Notes: generated from the sequence alone by a model not told the origin. A stretch of 59,104 nucleotides of DNA from Ilumatobacteraceae bacterium (GCA_022425725.1 JAKMEY010000002.1:1-59104); one strand, 5' to 3'; shown: positions 29,442 to 41,119, numbered from the stretch's first letter. Translations and numbers: made by a program.

Positions 29442-29633
29442 CTACCCTTCGACTGCGATCGCCGCAGTAGGGCAGAGGTCGGCTGCGTCGAGTACAACGG
29501 CCCTCAGCGACTCATCTGGTGAGGTGACGAGCACTTCAACAATGCCGTCAGACCCGATCGAAAACACGTTAGGGACCAACTGCGCGCAACCGCCGGTCGC
29601 GGCACACGAATCTCGATCAACAGAGACGATCAT
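29442..29633 (-). CDS. Small [3Fe-4S]-type ferredoxin
   Basis: A 63-residue ferredoxin with three cysteines in the arrangement DSCAATGGCAQLVPNVF ... DLCPTAAI. The missing central Cys of the usual four-Cys motif indicates a [3Fe-4S] cluster, as in ferredoxins that pass electrons to cytochrome P450s in Actinobacteria. No P450 or reductase gene is in the window. TAGCAT (29641-29646, minus strand) ends 7 bases before the ATG, so the gene probably has its own leaderless promoter and is followed by pyrF after 4 bases. That pairing looks accidental in metabolic terms. Confidence 0.88.
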   Translation of the reverse strand: MIVSVDRDSCAATGGCAQLVPNVFSIGSDGIVEVLVTSPDESLRAVVLDAADLCPTAAIAVEG

Positions 29634-29666
29634 GAATGTGATGCTACTCGTGCGCGTCGTGCCCGA

Positions 29667-31440
<1,774 letters not shown>

Positions 31441-31462
31441 ACGTCGTCGAAGCGCGCTCGCC

Positions 31463-31501
31463 CTACATAAGGAGAAGAAGGGAGCGCGAGGTGTGTGCCA
31501 C
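31463..31501 (-). CDS. leuA leader peptide with four consecutive Leu codons
   Basis: A 12-codon open frame, GTG start and TAG stop, encoding MAHTSRSLLLLM (start GTG read as Met). Four adjacent Leu codons (CTT CTT CTC CTT) sit just before the stop, ~108 bases upstream of leuA. TATCGT (31509-31514, minus strand) ends 7 bases before the GTG, so the peptide is probably translated from a leaderless mRNA. A hairpin begins at the G of its TAG, and a terminator hairpin follows. Ribosome stalling at the Leu codons when Leu-tRNA is scarce is the expected control. Leu-rich leaders before leuA are a known theme in Actinobacteria. The peptide and its arrangement are directly visible; the regulation is inferred. 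Confidence 0.8.
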   Translation of the reverse strand: MAHTSRSLLLLM

Positions 31502-31508
31502 GGCTTCA

Positions 31509-31543
31509 ACGATAGCCCGAGGAGGTGCCGTGAGCAATGTCAA
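31509..31543 (-). promoter_or_regulatory. Probable promoter of the leuA leader
   Basis: TATCGT (31514-31509 on the minus strand) fits TANNNT and ends 7 bases before the leader GTG. A perfect TTGACA lies at 31543-31538, but 23 bases upstream, longer than the usual 16-19. The -35 assignment is therefore doubtful, while the -10 is well placed. Confidence 0.45.
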
Positions 31544-31582
31544 CCGCTCCTCGGGACCGAGCGCAGGTAGCCTTGCATCATC

Positions 31583-32917
31583 ATGTCAGAGCAACAAAGC
31601 GGTCGCCGCCAAGGTGGCGGAAACCGCAATCAACGACGCTCAGCCCCGAGACGTCGCCCACAATCAGACGCACAAGAGCAGCAGCGCTCAGGCAATTTGA
31701 CCACTGCCAACTCGTTGCCACCGGTCGAGCCCCCAACAGGGTTTGCCAAGCTCGGGGTTCCAGAACGCATCGATATTGGTCTCGCAGCGGCCGGTTTTGC
31801 TGAACCGTTCGCTATCCAGCTCGAAGCGATTCCTGTAGCGATGAAGGGTCGCGATGTATGCGGTCGAGCAAAAACCGGTTCGGGAAAGACCCTTGCGTTT
31901 GGGATTCCGATGCTGTCAAGAATGAACGGTTCGGCGGGGCCAAATGCTCCACTCGGGTTAGTGCTTGTCCCGACGCGTGAATTGGCGGTTCAAGTAGCAG
32001 AGGTTTTACAACCCGTCGCAGCCTCAGCGGGAATCACCGTCGCCCCCGTCTATGGCGGAGCGAGTCGCGAGCATCAAGTTCGTGACTTGCAGCGTGGGGT
32101 TGAGCTGGTCGTGGCGACACCTCTGCGGCTCATCGATCTCATTAAGTCGGGAGAAGTCGACCTCGGTGAGGTCCAGATCGTGTGCCTTGATGAGGCAGAT
32201 CGCATGGCCGATGACGGCTTTACCCCGCAGGTTGAGTGGATTCTTCGTCATTGCACGGGCCGTTCTCAGACAATGCTGTTCTCGGCGACACTTGATGGCG
32301 ACGTCGGACATCTCATTCGTCACTATCTCAGCGACCCAATCGAAGTAGCGATTGATTCGGCAACCGACACTGTCGGAACGATGCATCATCTGTTCCTCGC
32401 GGTGCACCACATGGACAAAGCGCGTGTCGCAGGTGCGATCAGCGAAACAATTTCGAAAGTTGTTGTCTTCTGCCAAACGAAACGACTCTGCGACAAAGTT
32501 GAAAAAGCATTGATCGATGATGGTGTGAACGCCGCCGCCATTCACGGTGACCTCTCTCAGGGCGCCCGCGAGCACGCGCTCCAGCGTTTTGCGGAGGGTC
32601 GCCTCAATGTCCTGGTCGCCACCGATGTTGCGGCTCGGGGCATTGATATTGACGACATTGGTGCGGTGATTCACTACGACCCGGCCGGAGACGCGAAGGA
32701 TTATCTCCATCGCTCTGGGCGCACGGCAAGAGCAGGGCGTGACGGATGGGCAGTGACCTTTGTCGAGTACAACCAGCACACACAGATGCGGGTCTTGCAG
32801 CGGATGTTGCGGTTGCCATCGAATACCCCGATCGAAGTGTTTTCGAACGACGCACGCTTACATGACCTTCCCTCGTTTAACGCCGACGTCACCACTGAGG
32901 CAACGAACAATTCGTGA
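31583..32917 (+). CDS. DEAD-box RNA helicase
   Basis: A 444-residue ATP-dependent RNA helicase, presumably in RNA remodelling or ribosome assembly. Motifs appear in order: Q motif (AEPFAIQLEAIP), Walker A GRAKTGSGKT, PTRELA, DEAD in VCLDEADRMAD, SAT, then in the second RecA domain VFCQTKRLCD, ATDVAARGIDIDD and HRSGRTARAGRDG. A basic Arg/Gln-rich N-terminal tail of ~50 residues may bind RNA. The C-terminus is short, without the DbpA RNA-binding domain. The ATG at 31583 follows TAGCCT by 9 bases. It is divergent from the leuA leader. Confidence 0.92.
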   Translation: MSEQQSGRRQGGGNRNQRRSAPRRRPQSDAQEQQRSGNLTTANSLPPVEPPTGFAKLGVPERIDIGLAAAGFAEPFAIQLEAIPVAMKGRDVCGRAKTGSGKTLAFGIPMLSRMNGSAGPNAPLGLVLVPTRELAVQVAEVLQPVAASAGITVAPVYGGASREHQVRDLQRGVELVVATPLRLIDLIKSGEVDLGEVQIVCLDEADRMADDGFTPQVEWILRHCTGRSQTMLFSATLDGDVGHLIRHYLSDPIEVAIDSATDTVGTMHHLFLAVHHMDKARVAGAISETISKVVVFCQTKRLCDKVEKALIDDGVNAAAIHGDLSQGAREHALQRFAEGRLNVLVATDVAARGIDIDDIGAVIHYDPAGDAKDYLHRSGRTARAGRDGWAVTFVEYNQHTQMRVLQRMLRLPSNTPIEVFSNDARLHDLPSFNADVTTEATNNS

Positions 32918-32953
32918 CCATGAGGTCACGTTGGTGGCGCCTAACGTGGTCGT

Positions 32954-33853
32954 GTGCGCCCGGCGTCTCTTTTTCTTGCTAGCGGGCTGACTCTCGCCAT
33001 TGGGTGTGGCCCAGCACCAGAAGCGACGACCGAGACCACCGTTGGCGCAGTGCGCACTCTGCCAGAAACGACGGCGACTCAGACGGTTCCAACGTTCGAA
33101 CCGCCGGCTGGCCTCGTTGAGGCCGTGACCATCACGATCACCGGCGATGATCGTGATCGTGCTGATGTCGCCACCGTTGTCAACGAGGACGAGGTCGGTC
33201 TGTTTACCTCTGTTGCAAGTTGCTCTCTGGTTGAAGGAAGCGGATGGTTTCCACTGGAAATCGTCGCCGCTGATCGCACAGGATCTTTTCTCCGGTTGTG
33301 GTCACACACCTATACCCCGGAGAGTCTCGGAGCGATCGAGGGGGAGTTGATCGTGCACTACCCCGATGGAACACCTCTTGGAGGAGCGGTCACGGTGTTT
33401 GTGGGCGATGGCGAGACCTCAGGATCTTTCACCGGTAGAACCGATGACGGCGAAGCGATTTCGGGCGAATTCGAGTGTCGGCGACCCTTGAGCACGAGGG
33501 AGGCCGAAGATGATGCCGACGCCGAACTCTCCATACGTGTGGCTGACGATCGCTTCGATGAGCAGAGAATTCGGCGACTCGGATTCCGCGCGTCGTCAAC
33601 TCAGCCATGCCCGACGAGTAGTGATGGAACCTCGAAGAGATGGCAGATCATCGATGCCGAACACCCTGTCGGTGGCCTCACCGCCGTTCGCCTGCTCTTC
33701 AACTCGTCGAGTGACCAGTGGTCAGGTGAATTTCAGGTCGCTCAAGATGTCGTTGTTGTGGAGGAGTTGGCAGTGGCCGAGATGCCGAACGGGGTCGTGT
33801 TCTCGGGCGTGAGCACTGATGGGCTCAGCGTTGATGGTGCGCTGAGCTGTTAG
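32954..33853 (+). CDS. Secreted lipoprotein of unknown function
   Basis: A 299-residue protein with a short signal peptide and lipobox: PASLFLASGLTLAIGC, in which Cys18 would be lipidated. A Thr-rich linker (TTETTVGAVRTLPETTATQT), common in surface lipoproteins here, follows. The rest is beta-rich with no recognised domain (VHYPDGTPLGGAVTVFVGDGETSGSF, GEFECRRP). It contains a few cysteines (about three or four in the mature part), perhaps disulfide-bonded. The GTG at 32954 is preceded by TAACGT (32942-32947), 6 bases upstream. Its 3' end overlaps the leuD 3' end by 4 bases. Confidence 0.75.
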   Translation: MRPASLFLASGLTLAIGCGPAPEATTETTVGAVRTLPETTATQTVPTFEPPAGLVEAVTITITGDDRDRADVATVVNEDEVGLFTSVASCSLVEGSGWFPLEIVAADRTGSFLRLWSHTYTPESLGAIEGELIVHYPDGTPLGGAVTVFVGDGETSGSFTGRTDDGEAISGEFECRRPLSTREAEDDADAELSIRVADDRFDEQRIRRLGFRASSTQPCPTSSDGTSKRWQIIDAEHPVGGLTAVRLLFNSSSDQWSGEFQVAQDVVVVEELAVAEMPNGVVFSGVSTDGLSVDGALSC

Positions 33854-34437
33854 GCACGCAGCCACGCAGGGCGTTGCGACTCGAAGGCGTCGATTGCTTC
33901 CGCGTGGCCGAGGGTGATGCCGATGTCGTCGAGGCCTTCCAAAAACCGGTGTTGTGTCGGCTGGTCCATGGGAAATGATGACGATATTCCAGCTGCTGGC
34001 ACCTCAACGATAAGCCGCTCCATATCAACGACGATTGAGGTGGCCGGGTCGGCCTCGATCGCATTCCAGATTGCCTCGACATCGGAAAGTTCGAGCACCG
34101 CCGGCACGAGACCATTCTTCGTGCAGTTATTTCGGAAGATGTCGGAGAAGCTCGGAGCGATAACTGCCTCAAATCCAGCTTGCTGAATCGCCCACACTGC
34201 GTGTTCACGGCTCGAACCGACACCAAATGATGGCCCGGCAACGAGAATGTTTGCCCCGGTGTAACGCTCGTCGTTCAAGACGAATGAAGGGTCATCGCGC
34301 CACGTCGAAAAGAGACCTTTTTCAAATCCGGTGCGCTCCACCCGCTTTAACCATTCGGCAGGAATGATCTGGTCGGTATCGACGTCACTTCGGCGAAGAG
34401 GAATCCCTGTTCCTGTAATGACCTGGACAGCTTTCAT
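33850..34437 (-). CDS. leuD: 3-isopropylmalate dehydratase small subunit
   Basis: A 195-residue small subunit of isopropylmalate isomerase, the swivelling domain that completes the LeuC active site. [24 protein letters not shown] is the N-terminal signature, and [46 protein letters not shown] the conserved core. It starts in the leuC stop codon (ATGA overlap), so the two subunits are translationally coupled. It ends against the convergent lipoprotein gene. Confidence 0.96.
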   Translation of the reverse strand: MKAVQVITGTGIPLRRSDVDTDQIIPAEWLKRVERTGFEKGLFSTWRDDPSFVLNDERYTGANILVAGPSFGVGSSREHAVWAIQQAGFEAVIAPSFSDIFRNNCTKNGLVPAVLELSDVEAIWNAIEADPATSIVVDMERLIVEVPAAGISSSFPMDQPTQHRFLEGLDDIGITLGHAEAIDAFESQRPAWLRA

Positions 34438-35843
34438 GAAAGATCCTCCGGAAGAGCGAAATGGCCAGCAACAGCGGTCGCTGCAGCAACCGCCGGCGAT
34501 ACCAGGTGGGTTCGGCCTCCTCGGCCTTGGCGGCCCTCGAAGTTTCGATTCGATGTGCTTGCCGAACGTTCACCTGGTGTGAGTTTGTCGGGGTTCATCG
34601 CAAGACACATCGAGCAGCCGGGCTCTCGCCAGTCGGCGCCGGCTGCGGTGAAGACGTCGTGGAGGCCCTCGGCTTCAGCCTGTGCTTTCACCCGGTGAGA
34701 TCCGGGGACGATCATCACGCGAGGAACCGTCACCGAACGACCATCGAGAACCGCGGCTGCCGCACGAAGATCTTCGATGCGACTGTTGGTGCATGAACCG
34801 ATGAACACTGTGTCGACTGCGACGTCACGCATTGATATCCCAGGTTCGAGACCCATGTAGTCGAGGGAGCGACGAACGGTTTCTTGGGTTGTTGGATCGT
34901 CGAAGTCCTCCGGAGCGGGAACATTTCCATCGATGGAGGTGACCTGTGCAGGATTGGTTCCCCAGGTGACTTGTGGGCGAATTGTTGCGGCATCGATGAC
35001 AACTTCTTTATCCCACGCTGCTCCGTCGTCGGTCGCAAGGGTTGACCAGTCGGCAACTGCCGCATCCCACGCATCTCCTGTCGGCGCATGGTCGCGTCCC
35101 TTGAGATAGTTGAAGGTGGTTTCGTCGGGGGCGATGAGGCCCGCCTTAGCCCCGGCCTCAATCGACATATTGCAGACCGTCATGCGGCCTTCCATTGAGA
35201 GCGAAGTGATTGCCGATCCGCGGTATTCAATGACATGTCCGATGCCACCGCCAGTGCCGATGCGGCCGATGATGGCCAGCACGACATCTTTTGCGGTTAC
35301 GCCTGGCTGCAACTCTCCCTCAACACTGACCGACATCCAGTTCGGCCTGCTTTGCGGGAGTGTTTGTGTGGCGAGCACGTGCTCTACTTCGCTCGTGCCG
35401 ATGCCGAAGGCGAGGGCGCCGAACGCCCCGTGTGTTGCGGTGTGGCTGTCGCCGCAGACGATCGTCGTTCCGGGAAGTGTTCGGCCTTGTTCGGGGCTGA
35501 TGACATGCACGATGCCTTGCCCTTCGTTGCCCATCGGGTAGTTGACGATGCCAAATTCGTCGGTGTTGACGCGAAGTGTTTCTACCTGTTTTGCAGAAAT
35601 AGGGTCAGCGATCGGTTGATCGATGTCTTCGGTTGGCACGTTGTGGTCTTCGGTCGCAATGGTGAGTTCGGGTCGGCGAACGGTGCGGCCACTGATTCGA
35701 AGACCGTCGAAGGCCTGTGGGCTTGTGACCTCATGAATGAGGTGGAGGTCGATATACAGCAGGTCGGCCTCACCCGGACTTGAGGTGACGAGGTGACGTT
35801 GCCAGATCTTTTCAGGCAGTGTCATCGGACGTTCGGTCGTCAT
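34434..35843 (-). CDS. leuC: 3-isopropylmalate dehydratase large subunit
   Basis: A 469-residue aconitase-type Fe-S subunit that isomerises 2- to 3-isopropylmalate. [51 protein letters not shown] (first cluster Cys) and [11 protein letters not shown] (the CxxC pair) mark the three [4Fe-4S] ligands; NRNFEGRQG matches the substrate loop. The ATG at 35843 is chosen; the open frame runs on to 36167 but lacks similarity and enters the FKBP gene. A leader of ~60 bases follows a putative TAGATT -10 with an inverted repeat at the likely start site. Confidence 0.96.
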   Translation of the reverse strand: MTTERPMTLPEKIWQRHLVTSSPGEADLLYIDLHLIHEVTSPQAFDGLRISGRTVRRPELTIATEDHNVPTEDIDQPIADPISAKQVETLRVNTDEFGIVNYPMGNEGQGIVHVISPEQGRTLPGTTIVCGDSHTATHGAFGALAFGIGTSEVEHVLATQTLPQSRPNWMSVSVEGELQPGVTAKDVVLAIIGRIGTGGGIGHVIEYRGSAITSLSMEGRMTVCNMSIEAGAKAGLIAPDETTFNYLKGRDHAPTGDAWDAAVADWSTLATDDGAAWDKEVVIDAATIRPQVTWGTNPAQVTSIDGNVPAPEDFDDPTTQETVRRSLDYMGLEPGISMRDVAVDTVFIGSCTNSRIEDLRAAAAVLDGRSVTVPRVMIVPGSHRVKAQAEAEGLHDVFTAAGADWREPGCSMCLAMNPDKLTPGERSASTSNRNFEGRQGRGGRTHLVSPAVAAATAVAGHFALPEDLS

Positions 35844-35895
35844 GTCGATTCGTTTCCGTTCTTTGTTGCTATTCACTTGGTGGCGCACGGGCGCA

Positions 35896-35916
35896 CAACT
35901 CAACGAGTTGAATCTA
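35896..35916 (-). promoter_or_regulatory. leuC -10 element followed by an inverted repeat
   Basis: On the minus strand TAGATT (35916-35911) is immediately followed by CAACTC-GTT-GAGTTG (35910-35896), a perfect 6-bp inverted repeat spanning the expected transcription start. It could be an operator or a 5' hairpin. A related TCAA...TTGA core precedes ilvE. Confidence 0.4.
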
Positions 35917-35949
35917 CCCGGATAGCTCTCTCGGCAATGCGGCGGCCGG

Positions 35950-36858
35950 TCAGTATGCACCAGCGAGTTCGACGACGAGAAGAATCGGTGTCCCGCCATC
36001 GAGATTGAGTTCGGGAATTCCCTCATCGCCGAACGCAAGATCAGAGGGCATCGACATCGTTCGAATGCCCCCCACCGCCATGCCTTGAATTCCTTCGAAG
36101 AGCCCGGCGATGGAATAGCCCTCAATAACCTCGATGAGCGTTGGCTGACCTTCGGACCATGTTTCAAAGATCACCTCGCCAGACTCTGCATTGGCAATCA
36201 TGAGGTGAACGATCGCGCTGTCGCCGATGGCAATCGTTGCGCCGTCGCCGATCGAGAGATCAACGACTTCAAGATCGGAAGTTGGGGGGTACTCGGCGGT
36301 GTCAATCTCGGGGATGTCATCAGGCGTCGTCGTGGCAACAACCGCTCGCACTTCCAACATGAAGGTAAGGGCATCGCCGGCTTCGATCACGCCTCCCGGT
36401 GGGATATCTCCATAGGCCATGTCAGCTGGAATATCGAGTCTGCGCTGGCCGCCAGCTTTCGCACCGATGAGGCCCTCGTCCCAGCCACTAATGACCGATC
36501 CGACGCCGACGGTGAATGCGATTGGTTGCCCGCGGTCATAACTGTTGTCGAATTCGACTCCGTTCTCTGAGCGGATACCGGTGTAGTCGACCCACACCGT
36601 GTCTCCTTCGGCAATCGAACGCCCAGTTCCGTCGGTGATGTCGGTGATGACGAGTTCTGTCGGAGTGCTGTCTGGTGGGAGAACCTCGGGACGCTCGACC
36701 GAAACGGCCTCGGTGGTTGTCGTCGCTTGAATTGGTTCGAGTGACACTTCGGTCACGTTGGTATCGGGAGCGGTGTCAGGAGAGTCAGAGCCTCCGCAGG
36801 CTGTGAGCGTGGCGAGTGCGGCAATGGCCACCGACATGTGGCGAAGGGGTGCAACCAT
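35950..36858 (-). CDS. Lipoprotein with two FKBP-type peptidyl-prolyl isomerase domains
   Basis: A 302-residue exported lipoprotein. The signal peptide ends in LATLTACGG (lipobox Cys). After a Thr/Pro-rich linker the first FKBP domain is well kept ([63 protein letters not shown]). The second (~190-302) is more diverged ([23 protein letters not shown] ... [25 protein letters not shown]) and may have lost activity. Such proteins help fold exported polypeptides at the cell surface. The ATG at 36858 has TACGGT (36866-36871, minus strand) 7 bases upstream and avoids overlap with the ABC1-kinase gene. Confidence 0.88.
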   Translation of the reverse strand: MVAPLRHMSVAIAALATLTACGGSDSPDTAPDTNVTEVSLEPIQATTTTEAVSVERPEVLPPDSTPTELVITDITDGTGRSIAEGDTVWVDYTGIRSENGVEFDNSYDRGQPIAFTVGVGSVISGWDEGLIGAKAGGQRRLDIPADMAYGDIPPGGVIEAGDALTFMLEVRAVVATTTPDDIPEIDTAEYPPTSDLEVVDLSIGDGATIAIGDSAIVHLMIANAESGEVIFETWSEGQPTLIEVIEGYSIAGLFEGIQGMAVGGIRTMSMPSDLAFGDEGIPELNLDGGTPILLVVELAGAY

Positions 36859-36881
36859 GAGATCGACCGTACCGGTGATGA

Positions 36882-38282
36882 CTACGACTTTGTGTTCGCG
36901 GCATCGGTTTTTAGCCATTCCGCCTCGGCCTCGCCCAATGGCGTGCTTGGAGGTGACTGCATGAATGGCCATAGCTCTTCAGCGATCGCTCGATAGTTGC
37001 CGGTGGCGTTCAAATCACCGAGAAGTGCATAGAGCCCGAGGTTGATGCGCTGGATAAAGACGAATGCGCGCGGAACTGACGCGTATTGCGAGATAGGGCT
37101 AGAGCGGTCAAATGTATGGCGCACAATGCCCGAGGCGTATTCGGGTGTCCACGTGATGTCGCGATGCTGAGAAATCGGTTCGTAGAACCGAGAGAAATAG
37201 GTGCCGACATCAGCGGTGTCCACCGGGGCGTCAGGTTGCAGCATGCCGGCGCTCTCAAGGATGGTTCGGAAACCTGGCACATCGTGTTCGACGGCGGCGA
37301 GGCGCACCATCGTTTCAAAGGTCACCATTTCATTAACGGTGAAGTCTTTGACGAGTCCGAAATCTAGGAAGGTGACCTTGCCGTCGCGGTGAAAGATGTA
37401 GTTCCCAGGGTGGGGGTCGCCGTTGAATGAGCGCAGCCGGTAGAGGCTGCGAAACACAAACCGGAACATCGTTTCGGCGATCGCATCGCGCTCGTCTTGA
37501 TCCCAGTCGAGCACTTCGCTCCACGTATGGCCGCTGATGAGTTCGGTCGTGAGGACCCGACTTGAGGAGAACTCTGGCACGACGTCGGGAATTGAGATGG
37601 TTGGGTGTCCTCGGTAGAAGTCGGCAAAGCGTTGTTGGTTGGCCGCTTCACGGCGGTAATCGAGTTCTTCGGTGAGCCGGTCTTTGATTTCTTCCACCAT
37701 GTCGGCGGGATCGAGGCCACCGAACCCCTGCTTCAAGATGGTGCCGAGAATGTTGGCGTTCTTGAGGTCAGCGGCGATGGCCGTGTCAACTCCGGGGTAC
37801 TGCACTTTGACTGCGACCGCACGTTCTTCGCCGGTCGCTTTGTCGATGATGATGGCGCGGTGCACTTGTCCGATTGACGCAGCTGCGATGGGTGTGGGGT
37901 CCCACTCAGCGAACAGCTGATCGGGAGCAGCGCCGAGTTCTTCGGCAATCACTGCACTTGCAAGTTCAGCACTCATCGGAGGCGCACTGTTTTGCAGCGT
38001 CGCAAGAGCAGCTCTGAGGGGCTCAGGCAAGGCATCGTCGAGGTATGACGCCATCTGGCCCAGTTTCATCAGGGCGCCCTTCATCTGGCCGAGTTCTTCG
38101 GTGACGTGCTGGGCGGTTGCGATCTGCTTCTTTGTGTCGAGTTCTGAGCGGCGCTCTGCGTCAGCAAACACTTTTCGCGCTGCGGTGCCAAGGTGGGTGA
38201 CTCCAACTTTTGCTCCTAAGCGCGCAACGCGGGCGGAGCGACCGACCCACTTCGTGCTGTTGGGTCCCGATGGGCGACTCAT
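36882..38282 (-). CDS. ABC1/UbiB-family atypical kinase
   Basis: A 466-residue ABC1 (ADCK/UbiB) protein. The family hallmarks are present: KGALMKLGQMASY (KxGQ), PIAAASIGQVH (Ala-rich loop replacing the glycine loop), AVAVKVQYPGV (Lys), GDPHPGNYIF and FLDFGLVKDF (catalytic and DFG-like segments). In other bacteria these ATPases support isoprenoid-quinone or lipid metabolism; in Actinobacteria their role is mostly unknown. It begins within the stop of the alpha/beta hydrolase gene (ATGA), placing it third in a greA - hydrolase - ABC1 operon. Confidence 0.9.
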   Translation of the reverse strand: MSRPSGPNSTKWVGRSARVARLGAKVGVTHLGTAARKVFADAERRSELDTKKQIATAQHVTEELGQMKGALMKLGQMASYLDDALPEPLRAALATLQNSAPPMSAELASAVIAEELGAAPDQLFAEWDPTPIAAASIGQVHRAIIIDKATGEERAVAVKVQYPGVDTAIAADLKNANILGTILKQGFGGLDPADMVEEIKDRLTEELDYRREAANQQRFADFYRGHPTISIPDVVPEFSSSRVLTTELISGHTWSEVLDWDQDERDAIAETMFRFVFRSLYRLRSFNGDPHPGNYIFHRDGKVTFLDFGLVKDFTVNEMVTFETMVRLAAVEHDVPGFRTILESAGMLQPDAPVDTADVGTYFSRFYEPISQHRDITWTPEYASGIVRHTFDRSSPISQYASVPRAFVFIQRINLGLYALLGDLNATGNYRAIAEELWPFMQSPPSTPLGEAEAEWLKTDAANTKS

Positions 38283-39172
38283 GGTGTGTTAGTCGAGCGT
38301 TGTGCGACGTTGTCGATGGCTCGAACGAGTGTCGGGACAAACCGGTCAGCATGAGCGACGATGGCATCGTGCTCACCCTTTACTCGGAACACTTCAGCTT
38401 GAGGGATGAGTTCAAGCAACTTGATCTGACGCGACTTCGGAACGACCGGATCATCAAGCGTGACGATGACTGCAGTCGGAACATCAACTGAGTGTGCCCA
38501 TTCGAGAGATGAGAATTGTCCAACCGCGTGCCCAGCTTCGAGCACCATGCGCCAGTCGTGTTGAGCGGCCTGAGCAACCGCCCATGGCCCCCACGATTCT
38601 GATTTGCGCTGCAGATAGAACTGTTCGCTAAACCAGTCTCGGGCTTGGCCGGGGGTGAGTCGAGCGAGGGTTGCGAGGCCGTTGAGCCCCATGAAGCTCA
38701 GGCGTTCTTCTCGCCGTTCCGAAAAGTATGGAGCGGTTGCGCACAAGACGAGCCCGTTGACTCGGGTGGGGTGTTGTTTCCATAAAAGTTGAGCGATCGT
38801 GCCACCCATTGAGTACCCGACCCCGATGAGTTCGTCGATGTCGAGCGCATCGGCGACACGGATGACATCATCGGCGCAGTCTTCGAGACGGAACGACTTC
38901 TTCGTGCGGAGACCGGATCCGTGTCCTCGTTGGTCGAAGGCCAGCACCGAGAAATGCTGGGAGAGCATCTCGTAGGCCGTGAAGTAATTGATGTCAGCGC
39001 TCGCGGTCCACCCGTGCATCAGTGCGACGGTCGGTGCTCCGGCGGGACCCTGCACATGACGAACCTCGAGTTCGCCGAGCTCTGCAAGGTCGACAGTTGT
39101 GGCAGGGGGCAGCGGTGGAGCCGGTATTTCGGTTTCTTGTACGTTGTCAAGAGTTGTCAGGGGGATCACCAC
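38279..39172 (-). CDS. Alpha/beta-hydrolase-fold protein
   Basis: A 297-residue hydrolase with the full triad: nucleophile elbow GVGYSMGGTIAQ, acid in TLDDPVVP and His in KGEHDAIVAHAD. MHGWTAS gives the oxyanion-hole HGW and FDQRGHGSG the usual strand 4 loop. The substrate is unknown; ester, lactone or epoxide hydrolysis are all possible. It follows greA by 12 bases and overlaps the ABC1-kinase gene, so co-transcription is very likely. The partnership with ABC1 hints at lipid-like substrates, which is only inference. Confidence 0.85.
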   Translation of the reverse strand: MVIPLTTLDNVQETEIPAPPLPPATTVDLAELGELEVRHVQGPAGAPTVALMHGWTASADINYFTAYEMLSQHFSVLAFDQRGHGSGLRTKKSFRLEDCADDVIRVADALDIDELIGVGYSMGGTIAQLLWKQHPTRVNGLVLCATAPYFSERREERLSFMGLNGLATLARLTPGQARDWFSEQFYLQRKSESWGPWAVAQAAQHDWRMVLEAGHAVGQFSSLEWAHSVDVPTAVIVTLDDPVVPKSRQIKLLELIPQAEVFRVKGEHDAIVAHADRFVPTLVRAIDNVAQRSTNTP

Positions 39173-39184
39173 TCGGAGGGGGTT

Positions 39185-39643
39185 CTAGAGATCGTCAATG
39201 GAAAGGATCTCTACTTGTAACATCCCGTTTGGCCCCTCGTATTCCAACTGACCGGGCGATGATGTTCCTTCGAGTGCATCTCCGAGCGGGGAGCCGGGCC
39301 CGACGATGGTGATATCGGCCGGAAGTCCGTCTCGCTCTTCTTGGCTGCCGATGACAAATCGTTCGGCCATGTCGGCATCATCGCCCTCGTAGATCATGGT
39401 GAAGACCTTCCGGGCACCATCGACGACCGTCGCGTTTTCGAGCAGGTGCTCGAGTTGCCGGATGCGCCCTTCCATGTGTCCTTGTTTGTCTTTGGCGGCG
39501 TGGTAGCCGGCGTTTTCTTTGAGGTCGCCCTCGGCGCGGGCCAGTTCGATTTCTTCGGCGACTTCGATGCGTCCTCGAGTGGAGAGATCTTCGTATTCTG
39601 CTTTGAGGCGCTCGTAGGCATCTCGTGAGAGTTGCTCGCTCAT
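39185..39643 (-). CDS. greA: Transcription elongation factor GreA
   Basis: A 152-residue factor that enters the RNA polymerase secondary channel and stimulates cleavage of backtracked RNA. The N-terminal coiled coil includes the tip acidic pair region EEIELARAEGDLKENAGYHAAKDKQGHMEGRI, typical of GreA. The C-terminal FKBP-like domain ends QVEILSIDDL. The ATG at 39643 is chosen because it has TATCGT (39650-39655, minus strand) 6 bases upstream; the long open frame to 39937 overlaps the divergent lipoprotein gene. It heads the operon with the hydrolase and ABC1 genes. Confidence 0.94.
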   Translation of the reverse strand: MSEQLSRDAYERLKAEYEDLSTRGRIEVAEEIELARAEGDLKENAGYHAAKDKQGHMEGRIRQLEHLLENATVVDGARKVFTMIYEGDDADMAERFVIGSQEERDGLPADITIVGPGSPLGDALEGTSSPGQLEYEGPNGMLQVEILSIDDL

Positions 39644-39755
39644 CTCTTCACGATACCCGAGTGTCGATCGTTCGTTATTGCGTCGAGGTAGTTCGAGCTG
39701 GCGCACAACCCTTGAGAGCCGCATGTAAGAACGCTCATCTGGAATACTGAAGATC

Positions 39756-39968
39756 ATGCGAACCTCAGTTGCAGCGGCCGTGCTTTCGGCTATCACAGCC
39801 GGTCTCTTTTCGGGTTGTGGCGGATCGACCACGGTTGTTGACGATTCGGAGCCAAAGGTCTTGCAAGAGGTGTGCAGGCCACCAGAGATGGGTTCGCGGC
39901 CGATTAAGGGAATTCTGTACGACGATGGATCGATCACGTGGGTTCAGCCCATGGAGTTCTGTGATTGA
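39756..39968 (+). CDS. Small predicted lipoprotein
   Basis: A 70-residue protein with a convincing signal peptide and lipobox (RTSVAAAVLSAITAGLFSGC; Cys21 lipidated). The mature part is only ~50 residues with two more cysteines (VLQEVCRPPEM ... MEFCD) that could form one disulfide. AATACT (39743-39748) ends 7 bases before the ATG. It is divergent from greA. No family is recognised; its reality rests on the signal peptide and promoter placement. Confidence 0.6.
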   Translation: MRTSVAAAVLSAITAGLFSGCGGSTTVVDDSEPKVLQEVCRPPEMGSRPIKGILYDDGSITWVQPMEFCD

Positions 39969-40126
39969 CGATCGGAAGTCAACCGACGCTCACGTACACA
40001 GTTGATGGCGCTCAGGTGTGCAGGCGCAGTGGTGACGCAAGCTTTTCGTGAGTGCATCCGGCTGGCAGAAGGTCGGCAACGGTTTGAAATCGGTCGAAGC
40101 GCTTTCACGACCCGTAGCCTGCTGTT

Positions 40127-41119
40127 ATGGCTTATCGCATTGCAGTAGTTGGGGGAGACGGCATTGGCCCGGAGGTCACCGCCGAGGCCCTGAAAGTCGT
40201 CCGAGCGTCAGGTGTTGAGATCGATACCGTCGAATTTGAGTTGGGTGGTGCTCGGTATCTCGATGATGGCGAAATTCTCTCAGACGAAACCCTCGAAGAA
40301 TTGCGCGCCTTCGATGCGATCCTTCTTGGCGCAGTCGGTGACCCTCGGGTTCCGCCTGGAGTCATCGAGCGAGGCCTGTTGCTGAAGATGCGGTTCGAAC
40401 TCGATCTTTATGTGAACCAGCGCCCATTTATCGGCACTGCGCCCGGCCACAGCCGCCCGCATGATTTCGTGGTGATTCGCGAAAACACCGAAGGTCCATA
40501 TGTCGGTGAAGGTGGTGTGCTTCGAAAGGGAACCACCAATGAGGTGGCAACGCAGGGATCGGTGAACACTCGGCTCGGTGTTGAACGTTGCGTGCGTTAC
40601 GCATTTGAACTTGCAATGCAGCGCGAGCGCAAACATGTCACTCTCGTGCATAAGACGAATGTGCTCACGTTTTCAGGCGACCTCTGGGAACGCACCTTCA
40701 ATGCGGTGGCATCGGAGTATCCGCAGATCGAAACTGCGTACAACCATGTCGATGCGGCATGCATCTACTTCGTGCAGGACCCGCATCGTTACGACGTTGT
40801 CGTAACCGACAACCTGTTCGGCGACATTCTCACCGACCTGGGTGGTGCCGTATCTGGTGGTATTGGCCTTGCGTCATCTGCGAACCTCAACCCCCCACGG
40901 ACGGGGCCGTCAATGTTTGAACCAGTGCACGGATCTGCTCCCGACATCGCAGGAACCGGCGTTGCAAACCCGACAGCGGCCGTACTCTCAGCCGCTCTCA
41001 TGCTTGACTTCCTCGGTGAGGCCGACGCAGCGCGCCGGATCGAAGCGGCATGCGCTGGGGTTCCGACTGAAGGAACCGTTGCGATCGGTGACATGATCGC
41101 CTCACGCGTTTCGTCTTGA
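40127..41119 (+). CDS. leuB: 3-isopropylmalate dehydrogenase
   Basis: Third leucine step: NAD+-linked oxidative decarboxylation of 3-isopropylmalate. A 330-residue short form as in Actinobacteria. GDGIGPEV opens the fold, [16 protein letters not shown] covers the substrate loop, [13 protein letters not shown] holds the catalytic Lys, and [31 protein letters not shown] the metal Asp region. [18 protein letters not shown] binds NAD. The ATG at 40127 follows TAGCCT (40115-40120) by 6 bases. ilvE follows after 44 bases. Confidence 0.96.
   Translation: MAYRIAVVGGDGIGPEVTAEALKVVRASGVEIDTVEFELGGARYLDDGEILSDETLEELRAFDAILLGAVGDPRVPPGVIERGLLLKMRFELDLYVNQRPFIGTAPGHSRPHDFVVIRENTEGPYVGEGGVLRKGTTNEVATQGSVNTRLGVERCVRYAFELAMQRERKHVTLVHKTNVLTFSGDLWERTFNAVASEYPQIETAYNHVDAACIYFVQDPHRYDVVVTDNLFGDILTDLGGAVSGGIGLASSANLNPPRTGPSMFEPVHGSAPDIAGTGVANPTAAVLSAALMLDFLGEADAARRIEAACAGVPTEGTVAIGDMIASRVSS

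Noticed and set aside
32024-32779. Minus-strand open frame (251 codons)
   Set aside because: Antisense to the DEAD-box helicase motifs; no plausible start signal.
35844-36167. In-frame N-terminal extension of leuC
   Set aside because: The added 108 residues lack LeuC similarity and run into the FKBP gene; ATG 35843 gives the normal length.
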